A model generated the notes under the pieces. It was given only the letters and a program-made list of their open reading frames with translations, was not told where the DNA came from and made no database searches. This document shows positions 29,971-38,941 of a stretch of DNA of 64,000 nt, piece by piece; the stretch's first letter is position 1; every line of letters starts with the position of its first letter. This stretch comes from Sneathia vaginalis (lineage in GTDB: Bacteria > Fusobacteriota > Fusobacteriia > Fusobacteriales > Leptotrichiaceae): contig NZ_CP011280.1 of NCBI RefSeq assembly GCF_000973085.1, positions 522,642 to 586,641 of the forward strand. The letters run 5' to 3'. Position numbers and translations under genes: made by a program.

Positions 29971-30352
29971 AATTAGTGAAGATTATATATATATCAGGGG
30001 TAATGTACCGAGTAGCAAAAATTCAAAACAATGGACTGGGAAAACACTTATAATGAGTGAAACAGTACGAAAATATAACAAAAACTATGGCTATCAATAT
30101 GATGACCCAGAGAATATAAAAAAATTTAAAAAGATGATAGAACATGAAATAAAGCCTTTAAAAATTGGATTTTACTTCATCAGAGATAGCCGTAGAAAGT
30201 TCGATTATGTGAATATAGCACAATATCCATTGGATATGATGGTTAAGAATGGTTGGATTGATGATGATAATGCAGAAGAAGTGATTCCGATTTTTCTAGG
30301 ATATAAAGTTGATAAATTGAAAAGTGGAATGATAATCAAAATATGCAAATAG
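29957..30352 (+). CDS. RusA-type Holliday-junction resolvase
   Basis: A 131-residue endonuclease with RusA features: GNVPSSKNSKQW at the front, then RRKFDYVNIAQYPLDMMVKN and GWIDDDNAEEVIP, which supply the Asp residues for metal binding. It would resolve branched DNA in phage recombination and packaging. It begins inside the end of the preceding gene with GTG codons at 29957/29960 next to AGGAGG. Confidence 0.88.
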   Translation: MVKIKISEDYIYIRGNVPSSKNSKQWTGKTLIMSETVRKYNKNYGYQYDDPENIKKFKKMIEHEIKPLKIGFYFIRDSRRKFDYVNIAQYPLDMMVKNGWIDDDNAEEVIPIFLGYKVDKLKSGMIIKICK

Positions 30353-30490
30353 CTAAAATTCAAAAATTCAAACGATAAGGTGCTTTAAATTGAAAATAGG
30401 TATAATGTATAGGCTAGTATGCTAAAAATTAAATGTAGGTATCAAAAAATGAATTTGGTGTGATTTTGGATAAAAATAGAAAGGCAGAAA

Positions 30491-30712
30491 ATGACAGTTA
30501 GAGATTGTGAAGGACGAAAATTTGAATTTGAAGAAAAAAATGTTGAAAGTATAGAACCATATTTTCAACGAAACGATAAAAAAGTAAGATTTTTAAAAAT
30601 AAACTTTTGCAAAAGAATTAATGGAAAAACAAATGTAACTTTAATAGATTACCACAATGAAAATTTAGACGATATTGTTTCGAATTTATTAAAAGAAATG
30701 AATTGTTTATAA
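30491..30712 (+). CDS. Small unknown phage protein
   Basis: A 73-residue protein (MTVRDCEGRKFEFEEKNVES at the front) with predicted beta strands and a C-terminal helix. No family recognised. A 138-bp gap lies before it, holding a TATAAT box near 30402 but no clear -35, so a weak internal promoter is possible. Confidence 0.6.
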   Translation: MTVRDCEGRKFEFEEKNVESIEPYFQRNDKKVRFLKINFCKRINGKTNVTLIDYHNENLDDIVSNLLKEMNCL

Positions 30713-30728
30713 GAAAAGGAGAAAAAAT

Positions 30729-31004
30729 ATGACATATGAGAATTTTAAATATGAAATTAGAAAACTAGGATTATATTTTTGGATTTCAGATGAGATAATC
30801 AAAGTTGGAATTGTTAAAAACACGAATACAGATGTGTGCAATGATGAACTTGAAGAATTATGCAGTATTTGTACAAAAGAAAGATTTAGTTTTTATCAAA
30901 ATCATAGATTTTATAAATTAGATAAAGTTTTACAAGAAGAGTTGTTTGATTTAGTTAATGAATTAGCTAAGACACCTTTAGACCAAAGAGGTGAACTAGA
31001 ATGA
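30729..31004 (+). CDS. First of three tandem paralogous small proteins
   Basis: A 91-residue product starting MTYENFKYEIRKLGL and ending LAKTPLDQRGELE. The two following genes share the MTY(E/K)xF front, the basic IKKLGL segment and the ending T(P/S)xxxRG, so the set arose by duplication. AAAGGAG lies upstream; the stop overlaps the next start (ATGA). Function unknown. Confidence 0.7.
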   Translation: MTYENFKYEIRKLGLYFWISDEIIKVGIVKNTNTDVCNDELEELCSICTKERFSFYQNHRFYKLDKVLQEELFDLVNELAKTPLDQRGELE

Positions 31005-31252
31005 CATATGAAAAATTTAAAAAAGAAATAAAGAAGTTAGGGTTAAAATGTACATACGGAAAATATTCAGTTCAGGTATATTTAACAGAAGATGAAGTTC
31101 AAGCTATTGTTGATAAAGATAAACGATTTGTTGCTACTATATATTTAACTTCATCTTTAATAAGTGATGATGTCAAAGATAAATTATCAGATTTATGTTT
31201 TAAATTAGCTAGAACACCAATTAATGAAAGGGGTAAATGGAGTGACGTATAA
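31001..31252 (+). CDS. Second of three tandem paralogous small proteins
   Basis: An 83-residue product starting MTYEKFKKEIKKLGLKC and ending LARTPINERGKWSDV. The middle part (VQVYLTEDEVQAIV) differs from its neighbours, while both ends are conserved. It overlaps the previous gene by 4 bp and the next by 11 bp. Function unknown. Confidence 0.7.
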   Translation: MTYEKFKKEIKKLGLKCTYGKYSVQVYLTEDEVQAIVDKDKRFVATIYLTSSLISDDVKDKLSDLCFKLARTPINERGKWSDV

Positions 31253-31493
31253 AGAATTTGGAGAAGAAATTAAAGGAATGAAATTAAGGTATAGAGTTTT
31301 TGGTGGTGTGATTGAAGTGCTTTTAAAAACAAACGATACATTAGTAGCCATTGTTTCTATAAAGTACCAATATGAGGGTAGTACATTTTTTGTTTCAACA
31401 CTTAATGAAACCAAAAGAAATAAATTAGCACATGTGTGTTGGGAATTGATAAAAACATCATTAGATGAAAGAGGAATAGTAACTTTAGATTAA
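31242..31493 (+). CDS. Third of three tandem paralogous small proteins
   Basis: An 83-residue product, TYKEFGEEIKGMKLRY at the front and LIKTSLDERGIVTLD at the end. GTG 31242 is chosen because the paralogues begin with the same M-T-Y; the longer frame from 31224 would add six unmatched residues. AAAGGGG is upstream. Function unknown. Confidence 0.7.
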   Translation: MTYKEFGEEIKGMKLRYRVFGGVIEVLLKTNDTLVAIVSIKYQYEGSTFFVSTLNETKRNKLAHVCWELIKTSLDERGIVTLD

Positions 31494-31506
31494 AGGAGAA
31501 GAAGAA

Positions 31507-31938
31507 ATGAAAATAAAAAAATTACATGAAAAAGCAGTAGTGCCACACTATGCGACAGAAGGTAGTGCAGGTTTAGATTTAACAGTTATAAGTGACAATG
31601 ACACTATAGTTATACCATATCAAAGCACTATGCTATGCAGAACTGGACTAGCATTTGAAATACCTAAAGGATATGTAGGACTTGTATATATTAGAAGTTC
31701 AATAGGCTCTAAGCTTGATTTAGTGCTATCTAATCAAGTAGGAGTTATTGATAGTGATTATAGAGGGGAAGTAATGTTACCACTTAGAAACTTAGGTAGA
31801 AGTGCAAGAGTTATCGAAACTGGTACAAGGATTGCCCAAATGGTAATAACACCTATTAATCAAGTAAATATTGAAGTTGCATATGAACTATCAGAAACAA
31901 AAAGAGGAGTTGGTGGCTTTGGAAGTACAGGAAAATAA
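31507..31938 (+). CDS. dut: dUTP diphosphatase
   Basis: A 143-residue trimeric dUTPase, which removes dUTP and supplies dUMP for thymidylate. All five motifs are seen in order: GSAGLDL (near 20), RSSIGSK (near 64), NQVGVIDSDYRGEV (near 78), RIAQMV (near 108) and the C-terminal arm RGVGGFGSTGK. Length is normal. Confidence 0.95.
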   Translation: MKIKKLHEKAVVPHYATEGSAGLDLTVISDNDTIVIPYQSTMLCRTGLAFEIPKGYVGLVYIRSSIGSKLDLVLSNQVGVIDSDYRGEVMLPLRNLGRSARVIETGTRIAQMVITPINQVNIEVAYELSETKRGVGGFGSTGK

Positions 31939-32125
31939 ACATAAAACAAATGGTGAACAATTATATGACAGTGAAAAGTATGCAGAATGGCTACTCAATT
32001 ATATATGGGAAGAGGGGAAGTATAACCTAGATAAGCTAAGCGACAGTGATTATCATAAGCTAGAAGACTTTTTAGCGGATAACATATATAAATTATTAGA
32101 CACCTTAGAAAGAGTTGATGATTGA
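31919..32125 (+). CDS. Small acidic phage protein
   Basis: A product of about 68 residues (QLYDSEKYAEWLLNYIWEEG, then DSDYHKLEDFLADNIYKLLD), acidic and helical. The frame is open from 31871 inside dut; TTG 31919 is my choice because AGAGGAG (31903-31909) lies 9 bases before it. Stop overlaps the next ATG. Function unknown. Confidence 0.5.
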   Translation: MEVQENKHKTNGEQLYDSEKYAEWLLNYIWEEGKYNLDKLSDSDYHKLEDFLADNIYKLLDTLERVDD

Positions 32126-32310
32126 TGTTTTATAAGTTAGGAGAAACAATATATGTTAATAAAGTGTTCTATATCCATTGTTCCCATTGTGATAACTACA
32201 TAGATATGTGTGATAAAGGTATATGGCACAATGCAGACTATATGTGCAATTTCTGTCTTAAATATTTTACCATTAAGCTAGGAATTGAGGTATTAAAATG
32301 CGAAAAGTGA
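32125..32310 (+). CDS. Small zinc-ribbon protein
   Basis: A 61-residue product with two Cys pairs, CSHC (near 19) and CNFC (near 41), spaced as in a zinc ribbon. ATG overlaps the preceding TGA. Function unknown; may bind nucleic acid. Confidence 0.6.
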   Translation: MFYKLGETIYVNKVFYIHCSHCDNYIDMCDKGIWHNADYMCNFCLKYFTIKLGIEVLKCEK

Positions 32311-32909
32311 AGCCACAACAAAATAAAATAAAAGAAAAAATAATTGTCAAAAAAGTTAATGAAAATAAGCCCACATATATATTAGCTAAATGCTTACTAG
32401 AATTACCATTAGCCATCAAGAGAGCATTTAATGTGAGTAGCAAGGAAATATATGATTATGTAAAAGATAATAAGAAAATACCATACAAAAGTGAAGTTTT
32501 AAAGGAAGAATGGTATGCAGGCTTAGAAGTTTGTATGAATAGATGGCTTAAACTCACAGAGAGATTAAAAATAAAACGAGGAATGTTAGAAATTGCTAAT
32601 AGTAGCTATGTAACAGATGAATTTGTGAAATGTGTTAGTGTCAATGTAGCTTACGTTCAAGAACACTTTATAAAAGAACGATTGACAAAGATTGATGATG
32701 ACCCATTAGCCCACGCAGTTACATTAATAGCGTTAATATCAACGATTCAACAAATACTAGAATATAAAAATTTAGAAATGGAGAAAAAAGACTTAAAATA
32801 TATGAGATGGCTGACAAGCACTTATACTGATATGTTATGTGGTGTACTACATGACATAGATAGCTATCACGGATTCTATTTAACCACACAAATCAAAAAA
32901 AGCAGTTAA
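32298..32909 (+). CDS. Helical phage protein of unknown function
   Basis: A 203-residue, mostly helical, basic-fronted protein (KPQQNKIKEKIIVKKVNENK), with no motif that I know. Located between the small zinc-ribbon gene and the late regulator, overlapping the former by 13 bp. It could be a late-control partner, but nothing in the sequence proves that. Confidence 0.65.
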   Translation: MRKVKPQQNKIKEKIIVKKVNENKPTYILAKCLLELPLAIKRAFNVSSKEIYDYVKDNKKIPYKSEVLKEEWYAGLEVCMNRWLKLTERLKIKRGMLEIANSSYVTDEFVKCVSVNVAYVQEHFIKERLTKIDDDPLAHAVTLIALISTIQQILEYKNLEMEKKDLKYMRWLTSTYTDMLCGVLHDIDSYHGFYLTTQIKKSS

Positions 32910-32926
32910 ATACAGGAGGAATAAAC

Positions 32927-33436
32927 TTGACTGAAAAGGACAAAAAAGAATTCGTAAAGCTTATAAATGAAGAGTTTACAAGATTGGAATATGAAAAGAG
33001 AATGAAAAACAATGCACTTACTTTTGAGGATATTGAAGATACAATATCACTATTACCAAAGCTAAAAACAATGTTAAAAAACAATGAGTTGCAATTAGAA
33101 GCAGTTAAATTAGGATTAAATCAAAGTAGTTTAAGTGGAGATATGGAAAGAGTACAAACTTCAATTAATTTAGAAACACCCTTAGAAAAACAAGAAAACA
33201 TAATAGAGAAGTTAAATCTTAGAATCACAAAACAAAAAATATTGATTGAAAGGATTGAAAATGCTTTATCTATTGTGTCTAATGATGAATACTACAGTAT
33301 AATTGAGATGAAGTATTGGAAGAAGTACACAAATAAAAAGATATCTGAAGAATTGCATATAAGTGTCGATACACTTAAAAGACAAAAGAACAGAATGATT
33401 AAAGAGATAAACATTGTTTTTAACAAGAGTTTTTAA
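32927..33436 (+). CDS. Late-gene regulator, sigma-like (ArpU/RinA type)
   Basis: A 169-residue protein, coiled coil at about 45-115 and a C-terminal sigma-region-4-like helix-turn-helix (SIIEMKYWKKYTNKKISEEL, then HISVDTLKRQKNRM). Such proteins control late transcription in temperate phages of low-GC bacteria. It is the last gene before a terminator, a row of phased TTTNNACT repeats and a promoter lacking a -35 box, which would be its target. TTG start, with AGGAGG upstream. Confidence 0.8.
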   Translation: MTEKDKKEFVKLINEEFTRLEYEKRMKNNALTFEDIEDTISLLPKLKTMLKNNELQLEAVKLGLNQSSLSGDMERVQTSINLETPLEKQENIIEKLNLRITKQKILIERIENALSIVSNDEYYSIIEMKYWKKYTNKKISEELHISVDTLKRQKNRMIKEINIVFNKSF

Positions 33437-33440
33437 AAGG

Positions 33441-33466
33441 CTGGAATAAATTTCCAGTTTTTTTTA
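33441..33466 (+). terminator. Terminator of the early operon
   Basis: CTGGAA (33441-33446) and TTCCAG (33452-33457) form a stem followed by eight T. Confidence 0.85.
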
Positions 33467-33509
33467 TACTTTTATACTGATTTTGCACTCTTTTTGCACT
33501 ATTTACACT
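33463..33509 (+). repeat. Phased TTTNNACT repeats upstream of late promoter
   Basis: Five copies: TTTATACT at 33463 and 33471, TTTGCACT at 33482 and 33493, TTTACACT at 33502. The steps are 8, 11, 11 and 9 bp, close to one turn. They lie 25-71 bp upstream of the TATAAT box and look like activator sites. Confidence 0.65.
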
Positions 33510-33533
33510 CTTTTTTTTCTTATTAATATAAGC

Positions 33534-33539
33534 TATAAT
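33534..33539 (+). promoter_or_regulatory. Late promoter -10 box
   Basis: TATAAT at 33534-33539 with only a T run where a -35 box should be. The transcript would start near 33546 and run through a 90-base untranslated stretch to the terminator-like hairpin at 33637, before terS. Activation by the sigma-like protein is inferred. Confidence 0.55.
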
Positions 33540-33636
33540 AGTATCGTGGTAATCAATAGTTCGTGTGATGGACGGACAGTACTTATTTTAACTTTTTTTA
33601 ATTTAAAATTTTATATCATTTTTTAACGTTGTTTTT

Positions 33637-33674
33637 ACTCCCTTAGCCCTCATTCTAGGGGAGTTTTTATTTTA
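33637..33674 (+). terminator. Terminator-like hairpin in the late leader
   Basis: ACTCCCTTAG (33637-33646) pairs with CTAGGGGAGT (33655-33664), with one G-U pair, followed by TTTTATTTT. Late genes start 26 bp later, so readthrough or antitermination may set late expression. Confidence 0.7.
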
Positions 33675-33699
33675 CATTTTTTTGAAAGGTGGTGATAAA

Positions 33700-34119
33700 A
33701 TGCTGAAACTTACTAAAAAACAAAAACTTTTTTGTGAGTATTATAAATCTACTCATAATGCTACTGATAGTGCGATTAAGTCAGGATATAGCAAAAAGAC
33801 AGCATATGCTATAGGCTGTAATTTATTAAAGAAAATTGAAATACAAGAATATCTCAATAGCATTACTGAAAACAGTGATAATACAAGAATAATGAACATG
33901 GAACAAATACAAGAGTTTTGGGCAAGTGTAGTTAATGACAAAAAAGCTAAGTTAACGGATAGACTAAAGGCAAGTGAATACATAGCTAAGAGTAGTGGTG
34001 CTTTTATCACTAAAACAGAAATTAGTGGAAAAGTAAAAACGGAGTCAGAGAACAAAGTAAGTTTGCTATCTACCGAGGACTTAAAAACATTAGTTGATGG
34101 TATCAAGGATAGTGAATAG
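33700..34119 (+). CDS. terS: Terminase small subunit
   Basis: A 139-residue DNA-recognition subunit of the packaging motor. The front has the terminase_2 helix-turn-helix: LTKKQKLFCEYY and NATDSAIKSGYSKKTAYAIG. The middle is helical and the end acidic. ATG 33700 follows AAAGGTGGT; the frame is open from 33682, but the extra residues lack family similarity. Confidence 0.9.
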   Translation: MLKLTKKQKLFCEYYKSTHNATDSAIKSGYSKKTAYAIGCNLLKKIEIQEYLNSITENSDNTRIMNMEQIQEFWASVVNDKKAKLTDRLKASEYIAKSSGAFITKTEISGKVKTESENKVSLLSTEDLKTLVDGIKDSE

Positions 34120-34122
34120 CTT

Positions 34123-35532
34123 ATGACAGTTAAGATAACAAATGAGTTAAAAAAAGAAATAAGAAAGCAAGCTTTTATAGAACTTGCAAGAAGGGACTTT
34201 TGGTACTATTGTAAATTGTTCGATAGTAAGAGAAGTCCTTTTTACTTAGAAGATAGATATTTTTTGAAAGACTTATGTTATAGGTTGCAAAGGTTCGTTG
34301 AAGAAGATGATAGCAAGATATTAGTAGTTAACATGCCACCAAGACATGGTAAGAGTAGAACTGCTACATTGTTTGTACAGTGGTTGCTTGGTAAAGACCA
34401 ACACTATTCAATTATGACAGGTTGTTATAATGAGTTGCTATCTTCACAGTTCGCTAAGCAGGTAAGAGACGTTATAGCTACTGAGGTAACAGAAGGAATT
34501 ATTGTGTATAACAATGTCTTTCCTAATACCAAAATAAAGTACGGTGAAGCTAGTATGAATAAATGGGCTTTAGAAGGGAATACGATACCTAACTACTTAG
34601 CAACAAGTCCAACAGGTACTGCTACAGGGTTTGGTGCGAGGTTAATTATAATAGATGATTTAATTAAAAATTCAGAAGAAGCTTTTAACGTGACAGTTCT
34701 GGATAAACAAATTAGTTGGTTCACTAACACTATGCTATCAAGACTTGAACAAGGTGGAAAGATAGTAATTATAATGACGAGATGGGCAACTAACGATTTA
34801 GCAGGATTTATACTAGATAACTATGAAAATGTTGAACACATCAATTATAAGGCAGTCAATGATGATGGTACTATGCTATGTGATAGCTTACTATCAAGGC
34901 GAGAATACGAATTTAAGGTTAAAAACATGGATAAGGCTATAGTGTATGCTAACTATCAACAAGAACCGATTGATATACAAGGTAGACTTTATAAGGACTT
35001 TAAAACTTATTCTAGGCTACCTGATATGCCTAACAGAGGTATTAAATCTTACTGTGATACGGCAGATACAGGGGAAGACTACTTGTGCAATATCATATAT
35101 ATGGATTATAAGGATAGTGCATATATATTAGATATTATCTACACTAAAGAGCCTATGGAAGTAACAGAACCACTTGTTGCTAAAGCATTAGCTAAATTTA
35201 AAGTCAATGTTGCTATGATTGAATCTAATAATGGTGGTAGGTCGTTTGCGAGAAATGTTGATGTAAAAACGAAGTTGCAAGGTAATATTACAACAGTTGT
35301 TAGATGGTTCCATCAGAGTGCTAACAAGCAATCAAGAATACTGTCAAATAGTGCATGGATTTGTGAGAATGTTTATTTTCCTACTGATTGGGAGAATAGA
35401 TTTCCAGAATTTGCAAAAGACATTAAATCGTACCAAAGAGAAGGTAAGAATAGACACGATGATAGTGCAGACGCATTAACAGGAGTTGCAGAACAATTAA
35501 ACAGAACTGAAAACTACAGTTTTGAAGATTAA
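34123..35532 (+). CDS. terL: Terminase large subunit
   Basis: A 469-residue packaging ATPase-nuclease. Walker A is in VNMPPRHGKSRTA (near 72), Walker B in LIIIDDLIKN (near 178), the coupling motif in VIIMTRWATND (near 218). The C-terminal RNase H-like nuclease has Asp residues in CDTADTGEDYLC (near 310) and DDSADALTGV (near 447). It starts 3 bp after terS stop. Confidence 0.95.
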   Translation: MTVKITNELKKEIRKQAFIELARRDFWYYCKLFDSKRSPFYLEDRYFLKDLCYRLQRFVEEDDSKILVVNMPPRHGKSRTATLFVQWLLGKDQHYSIMTGCYNELLSSQFAKQVRDVIATEVTEGIIVYNNVFPNTKIKYGEASMNKWALEGNTIPNYLATSPTGTATGFGARLIIIDDLIKNSEEAFNVTVLDKQISWFTNTMLSRLEQGGKIVIIMTRWATNDLAGFILDNYENVEHINYKAVNDDGTMLCDSLLSRREYEFKVKNMDKAIVYANYQQEPIDIQGRLYKDFKTYSRLPDMPNRGIKSYCDTADTGEDYLCNIIYMDYKDSAYILDIIYTKEPMEVTEPLVAKALAKFKVNVAMIESNNGGRSFARNVDVKTKLQGNITTVVRWFHQSANKQSRILSNSAWICENVYFPTDWENRFPEFAKDIKSYQREGKNRHDDSADALTGVAEQLNRTENYSFED

Positions 35533-35550
35533 TAATGGAAAGTTGGTATT

Positions 35551-37008
35551 ATGCTAGAATTTATTAAAAATTTTTTTAAAGGAAAAGGAAAAAATGAAAT
35601 GAATAAAACGAAAAATAAAGAAATGCCAAGGAAAGAAATAGAAGTATTAATATCAGATTTTATTAGTGGTAAAACCTTAAGAGATATGAATATAGCATAC
35701 AACTACTACCTAGGCAATCAAGATATATTGAATAGAAAAATATATGGATTTGACAGAAATGGTGACAAAATAGAGATACCTTTTGCACCTAATAACAAGG
35801 TTGTAGATAATCTTTATAGAAGATTTTTAGACCAAAAAGTCAATTACTTATTATCTAAAGAACCTACATTCGTAAGTGAAAACGATGAATATAATAAATT
35901 AATTAAAGAAGTGTTTAACGATGAGTTTTTAAAAACTCTTTTTTTATTAGGTAAAAATGCATATAAATACGGCTTATCTTGGCTATATGTATACTATGAT
36001 AAAGATAGTAAGTTAAACTTTAAGATATTCGATTCAAGGGAAATTATACCTATATGGATTGATAACGACCATAAAGAACTAGATAAGGTAATTAGAATAT
36101 TTAAAACTAAGAAATTCAATGGTAATTCATATGAAGATGTTACGAATGTTGAACTATACACAACAGATGGAATTAAACGATACACATACGATAATGGTAA
36201 GCTAAGTGATGTATTAAGTGATGAGCCTTATATGATACTAGATAACAAGGCTTATAATTGGGCTAAGCTACCCATTATTCCATTCAAAGTAGATGAAACA
36301 GAACAACCACTAATCAACAGAATGAAAACATTACAAGATAATATTAATTTGACTATTTCAGACTTAAGAAATGAATTGTCTAATACAAATTATAACAAGA
36401 TTCTTGTACTTAAGGAGTATGACGGTGAACCAATGTCATTCAGAAGAAACCTTAACACTGCAGGATTTATTAAGGTAGCTAGAGATGGTGGAGTTGAAAC
36501 ATTAGACATGGAGATTAACATTGACAAGTATAAAGGAACATTAGAAGAACTTAGAAACTCACTAATATCTAATGCTAAAGGATTTGACACTAAGAATGAT
36601 AGATTAGGTTCAAATCCTAATACAACCAACATTAAGGTAATGTATACGGACATAGACCTTGATTCTAATGGAATTGAAAGAGAATTTAAAACATCAATTA
36701 AAAAGTTACTTTGGTTCATCAACCAACACTATATGTTGCTAGGAAAGGGGAATTTTGAAGATATATCACTAAATATTGTGTTTAATAAAGATATGCTAAT
36801 CAATGAAAATGAAGCCATAGAAGAATGCATAAAATCATTAGCAGTTCTTTCAAAGAAAACTGTTATATCTCAACACCCTTGGGTAACTGATGTTGACCTA
36901 GAGATTAAGCAAATAAAAGAAGAAATGGAAACTACAGACGATTACGATGATTACATACCAAAGCCAAAGCAAGCAGACAAAGAAAACGAAACAAAAGATG
37001 GTGAATAA
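35551..37008 (+). CDS. Portal protein (SPP1 gp6 type)
   Basis: A 485-residue portal subunit through which DNA enters the capsid. Features of the SPP1-type family: NIAYNYYLGNQDILNRK (near 45), PFAPNNKVVDNLYRRFLDQK (near 75) and a conserved middle region with NNTITISDLRNEL-like helices near 270. The C-terminal tail is acidic and ends KENETKDGE. It sits between terL and MuF as in SPP1. Confidence 0.92.
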   Translation: MLEFIKNFFKGKGKNEMNKTKNKEMPRKEIEVLISDFISGKTLRDMNIAYNYYLGNQDILNRKIYGFDRNGDKIEIPFAPNNKVVDNLYRRFLDQKVNYLLSKEPTFVSENDEYNKLIKEVFNDEFLKTLFLLGKNAYKYGLSWLYVYYDKDSKLNFKIFDSREIIPIWIDNDHKELDKVIRIFKTKKFNGNSYEDVTNVELYTTDGIKRYTYDNGKLSDVLSDEPYMILDNKAYNWAKLPIIPFKVDETEQPLINRMKTLQDNINLTISDLRNELSNTNYNKILVLKEYDGEPMSFRRNLNTAGFIKVARDGGVETLDMEINIDKYKGTLEELRNSLISNAKGFDTKNDRLGSNPNTTNIKVMYTDIDLDSNGIEREFKTSIKKLLWFINQHYMLLGKGNFEDISLNIVFNKDMLINENEAIEECIKSLAVLSKKTVISQHPWVTDVDLEIKQIKEEMETTDDYDDYIPKPKQADKENETKDGE

Positions 37009-37010
37009 CC

Positions 37011-38717
37011 ATGGATATAAAAAAGTTTCAAAAATATTGGCATGATAGAGCAATAGAAGAAGAAAAGAAAGTATATGAAGTAACTAAAAAGCAAATAGAA
37101 TTACAAGAAGAACTGTATACAAATGCTAAAAGGAAGATAGATACAACTATTAATTTTTATACTAATAAGTTCATGAAAAACAATAAAGTTGACTACATAA
37201 AAGCCAAAGAATTATTAAGTAAAGATGAATTGAAAGAGTTTAGATGGACATTATCCAATTATATAAATAATGCTAAAAAGAAAGATTTACCATTACAAGA
37301 GTATGTAAAACTTCAAAAACAACTAACTAATTCAAGTTTAAAACATAGAATAGATAAGTTAGAAGCAATGAAACATGAAATTAATATGCAGTTGAACGAA
37401 CTAGCTAAAACTAAAGAACTTATGGTAGAAGAACACTTATCTAAAGTGTATGAAGAACAATATTATAGGAACTTATACAACAATGCGATTGCAACAAATA
37501 AAAGCAAGTACATATCAAGGCTAAATCCATCACAGATACAGAATGTAGTTAGAAGTAACTGGCTATCTGATGGTTCTAGTTTTAGTAACATCATATGGAA
37601 GAACAAAGAAAAGTTACTAAATGAAATGCAGAAAACAATAACAGTTGGAATAATATCAGGTAAGACACCTTACAGCTTATCAGAAGACTTTGCAAGGGTA
37701 ATGAATGTAGACAAGAGCAGAGCAAGAGTGTTGTTACAGACTGAAAGTGCAAGAGTAAGAAGTATGGCAGAAATTGAAAGCTATAAGCAGATGGGAGTTA
37801 GCAAGTATCAGATAATAGCAACATTAGATGATAGGACTTCCGATATATGTCAAAGTATGGATATGAAGGTATTTGATACCAAAGAATATGAAGTTGGAGT
37901 TACTGCCCCACCTTTCCACCCAAATTGCAGAAGTACCAAAGCCCCATATTACGATGATAGCCTAATTACACAAGATGGAAGAATAGTGAGAGACCCAGAA
38001 ACTGGCAAACAGTATACAGTGGGTAATATAAGTTATTCTGAATGGGTAGAAAAATATGTGAAAAATCCAGAACAATTAAAAGGTTACGGACAGTATGCAA
38101 GATATAAGAAAGTTTTAGGAGATAAAGCACCTAATTCATTTGATAAATTTGTAGATATGAAGTATAATAATAGTAAGAAATACAATAGTTTAAAGGCATT
38201 GTATAAAGACACGAAAGAATACAATTATACTGTTGATTTATTTAAAAATCACGGAGTACCTGATAAGTATATCCCCCAAACATTAAATAAATTTATAGAC
38301 ATTAAAATAAATGACAAATTAGAATATGAAGGTATTAAATTTAGAAAAAAATTATTACTAACAGATTATGCAAATAAATTAAAAGAACAACAACAATTAA
38401 AACATAAATATTTATCAAAGCAATATAATAAGGAATTATTAAAAAATCCACCAGTGAATAAATCATATTTTAAAGATAGTGATAAAATGACTGATAATGA
38501 ATATAAAGATAAAATTAGAGAGTTGCAAAAGGAAATAAGAGGAAAAGGTGAAATATTTGTAAAACACAACAAAAATTCTTATGAATATATTGAAAATTAT
38601 TCTCACAATGGTGATATAGGAGAAACTTGGGATAGAATAAAGTTAAAATATTATAGCACTAAAAAGACTAGAACAATATATTCTAAGAAAGGATATCATG
38701 TGTATCCTGTATATTAA
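37011..38717 (+). CDS. MuF-type minor head protein with toxin-like C-terminal extension
   Basis: A 568-residue protein. Residues 1-230 are a helical front as in SPP1 gp7; about 230-330 is the MuF domain (ARVLLQTESARVRSMAEIES, TLDDRTSDICQSMD, and FHPNCRST with His and Cys). After residue 345 a long lysine-rich extension follows, ending in a compact Tyr-rich domain (GDIGETWDRIKLKYYSTKKT, then KGYHVYPVY). MuF proteins of temperate phages often carry C-terminal polymorphic toxins; I infer such a domain here, of no type I recognise. A 69-residue gene follows it directly, followed by a terminator, as for an immunity gene. Confidence 0.85.
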   Translation: MDIKKFQKYWHDRAIEEEKKVYEVTKKQIELQEELYTNAKRKIDTTINFYTNKFMKNNKVDYIKAKELLSKDELKEFRWTLSNYINNAKKKDLPLQEYVKLQKQLTNSSLKHRIDKLEAMKHEINMQLNELAKTKELMVEEHLSKVYEEQYYRNLYNNAIATNKSKYISRLNPSQIQNVVRSNWLSDGSSFSNIIWKNKEKLLNEMQKTITVGIISGKTPYSLSEDFARVMNVDKSRARVLLQTESARVRSMAEIESYKQMGVSKYQIIATLDDRTSDICQSMDMKVFDTKEYEVGVTAPPFHPNCRSTKAPYYDDSLITQDGRIVRDPETGKQYTVGNISYSEWVEKYVKNPEQLKGYGQYARYKKVLGDKAPNSFDKFVDMKYNNSKKYNSLKALYKDTKEYNYTVDLFKNHGVPDKYIPQTLNKFIDIKINDKLEYEGIKFRKKLLLTDYANKLKEQQQLKHKYLSKQYNKELLKNPPVNKSYFKDSDKMTDNEYKDKIRELQKEIRGKGEIFVKHNKNSYEYIENYSHNGDIGETWDRIKLKYYSTKKTRTIYSKKGYHVYPVY

Positions 38718-38731
38718 AAAAGGAGAAATAT

Positions 38732-38941
38732 ATGTTAAAAGATGAATTATTAAAAAATATAGGTAAAACTATGAATGTAAATACCAAAATAAAAGCAAAA
38801 TATGAATATAAAAACCTTAAATTAGTTAAAGTATATTATGATGAGGATTATTATGAAACATGGTTAGCAAGATTTGATTTAGGCACATGTGGTTTAGAAA
38901 TTGAAGTAGATGATATAGAATCAATAGAAATATTAGATTAG
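38732..38941 (+). CDS. Possible immunity protein for the MuF extension
   Basis: A 69-residue acidic protein (LKLVKVYYDEDYYETWLARF, then LEIEVDDIESIEILD) with an alpha-beta pattern. It lies 14 bp after the MuF gene and before a terminator, a place where immunity genes occur for phage-borne polymorphic toxins. The acidic charge would suit binding the basic extension. The role is inferred from position only. Confidence 0.6.
   Translation: MLKDELLKNIGKTMNVNTKIKAKYEYKNLKLVKVYYDEDYYETWLARFDLGTCGLEIEVDDIESIEILD

Noticed and set aside
31205-31414. Leftward frame opposite the tandem small genes
   Set aside because: Overlaps two better supported genes and lacks an SD.
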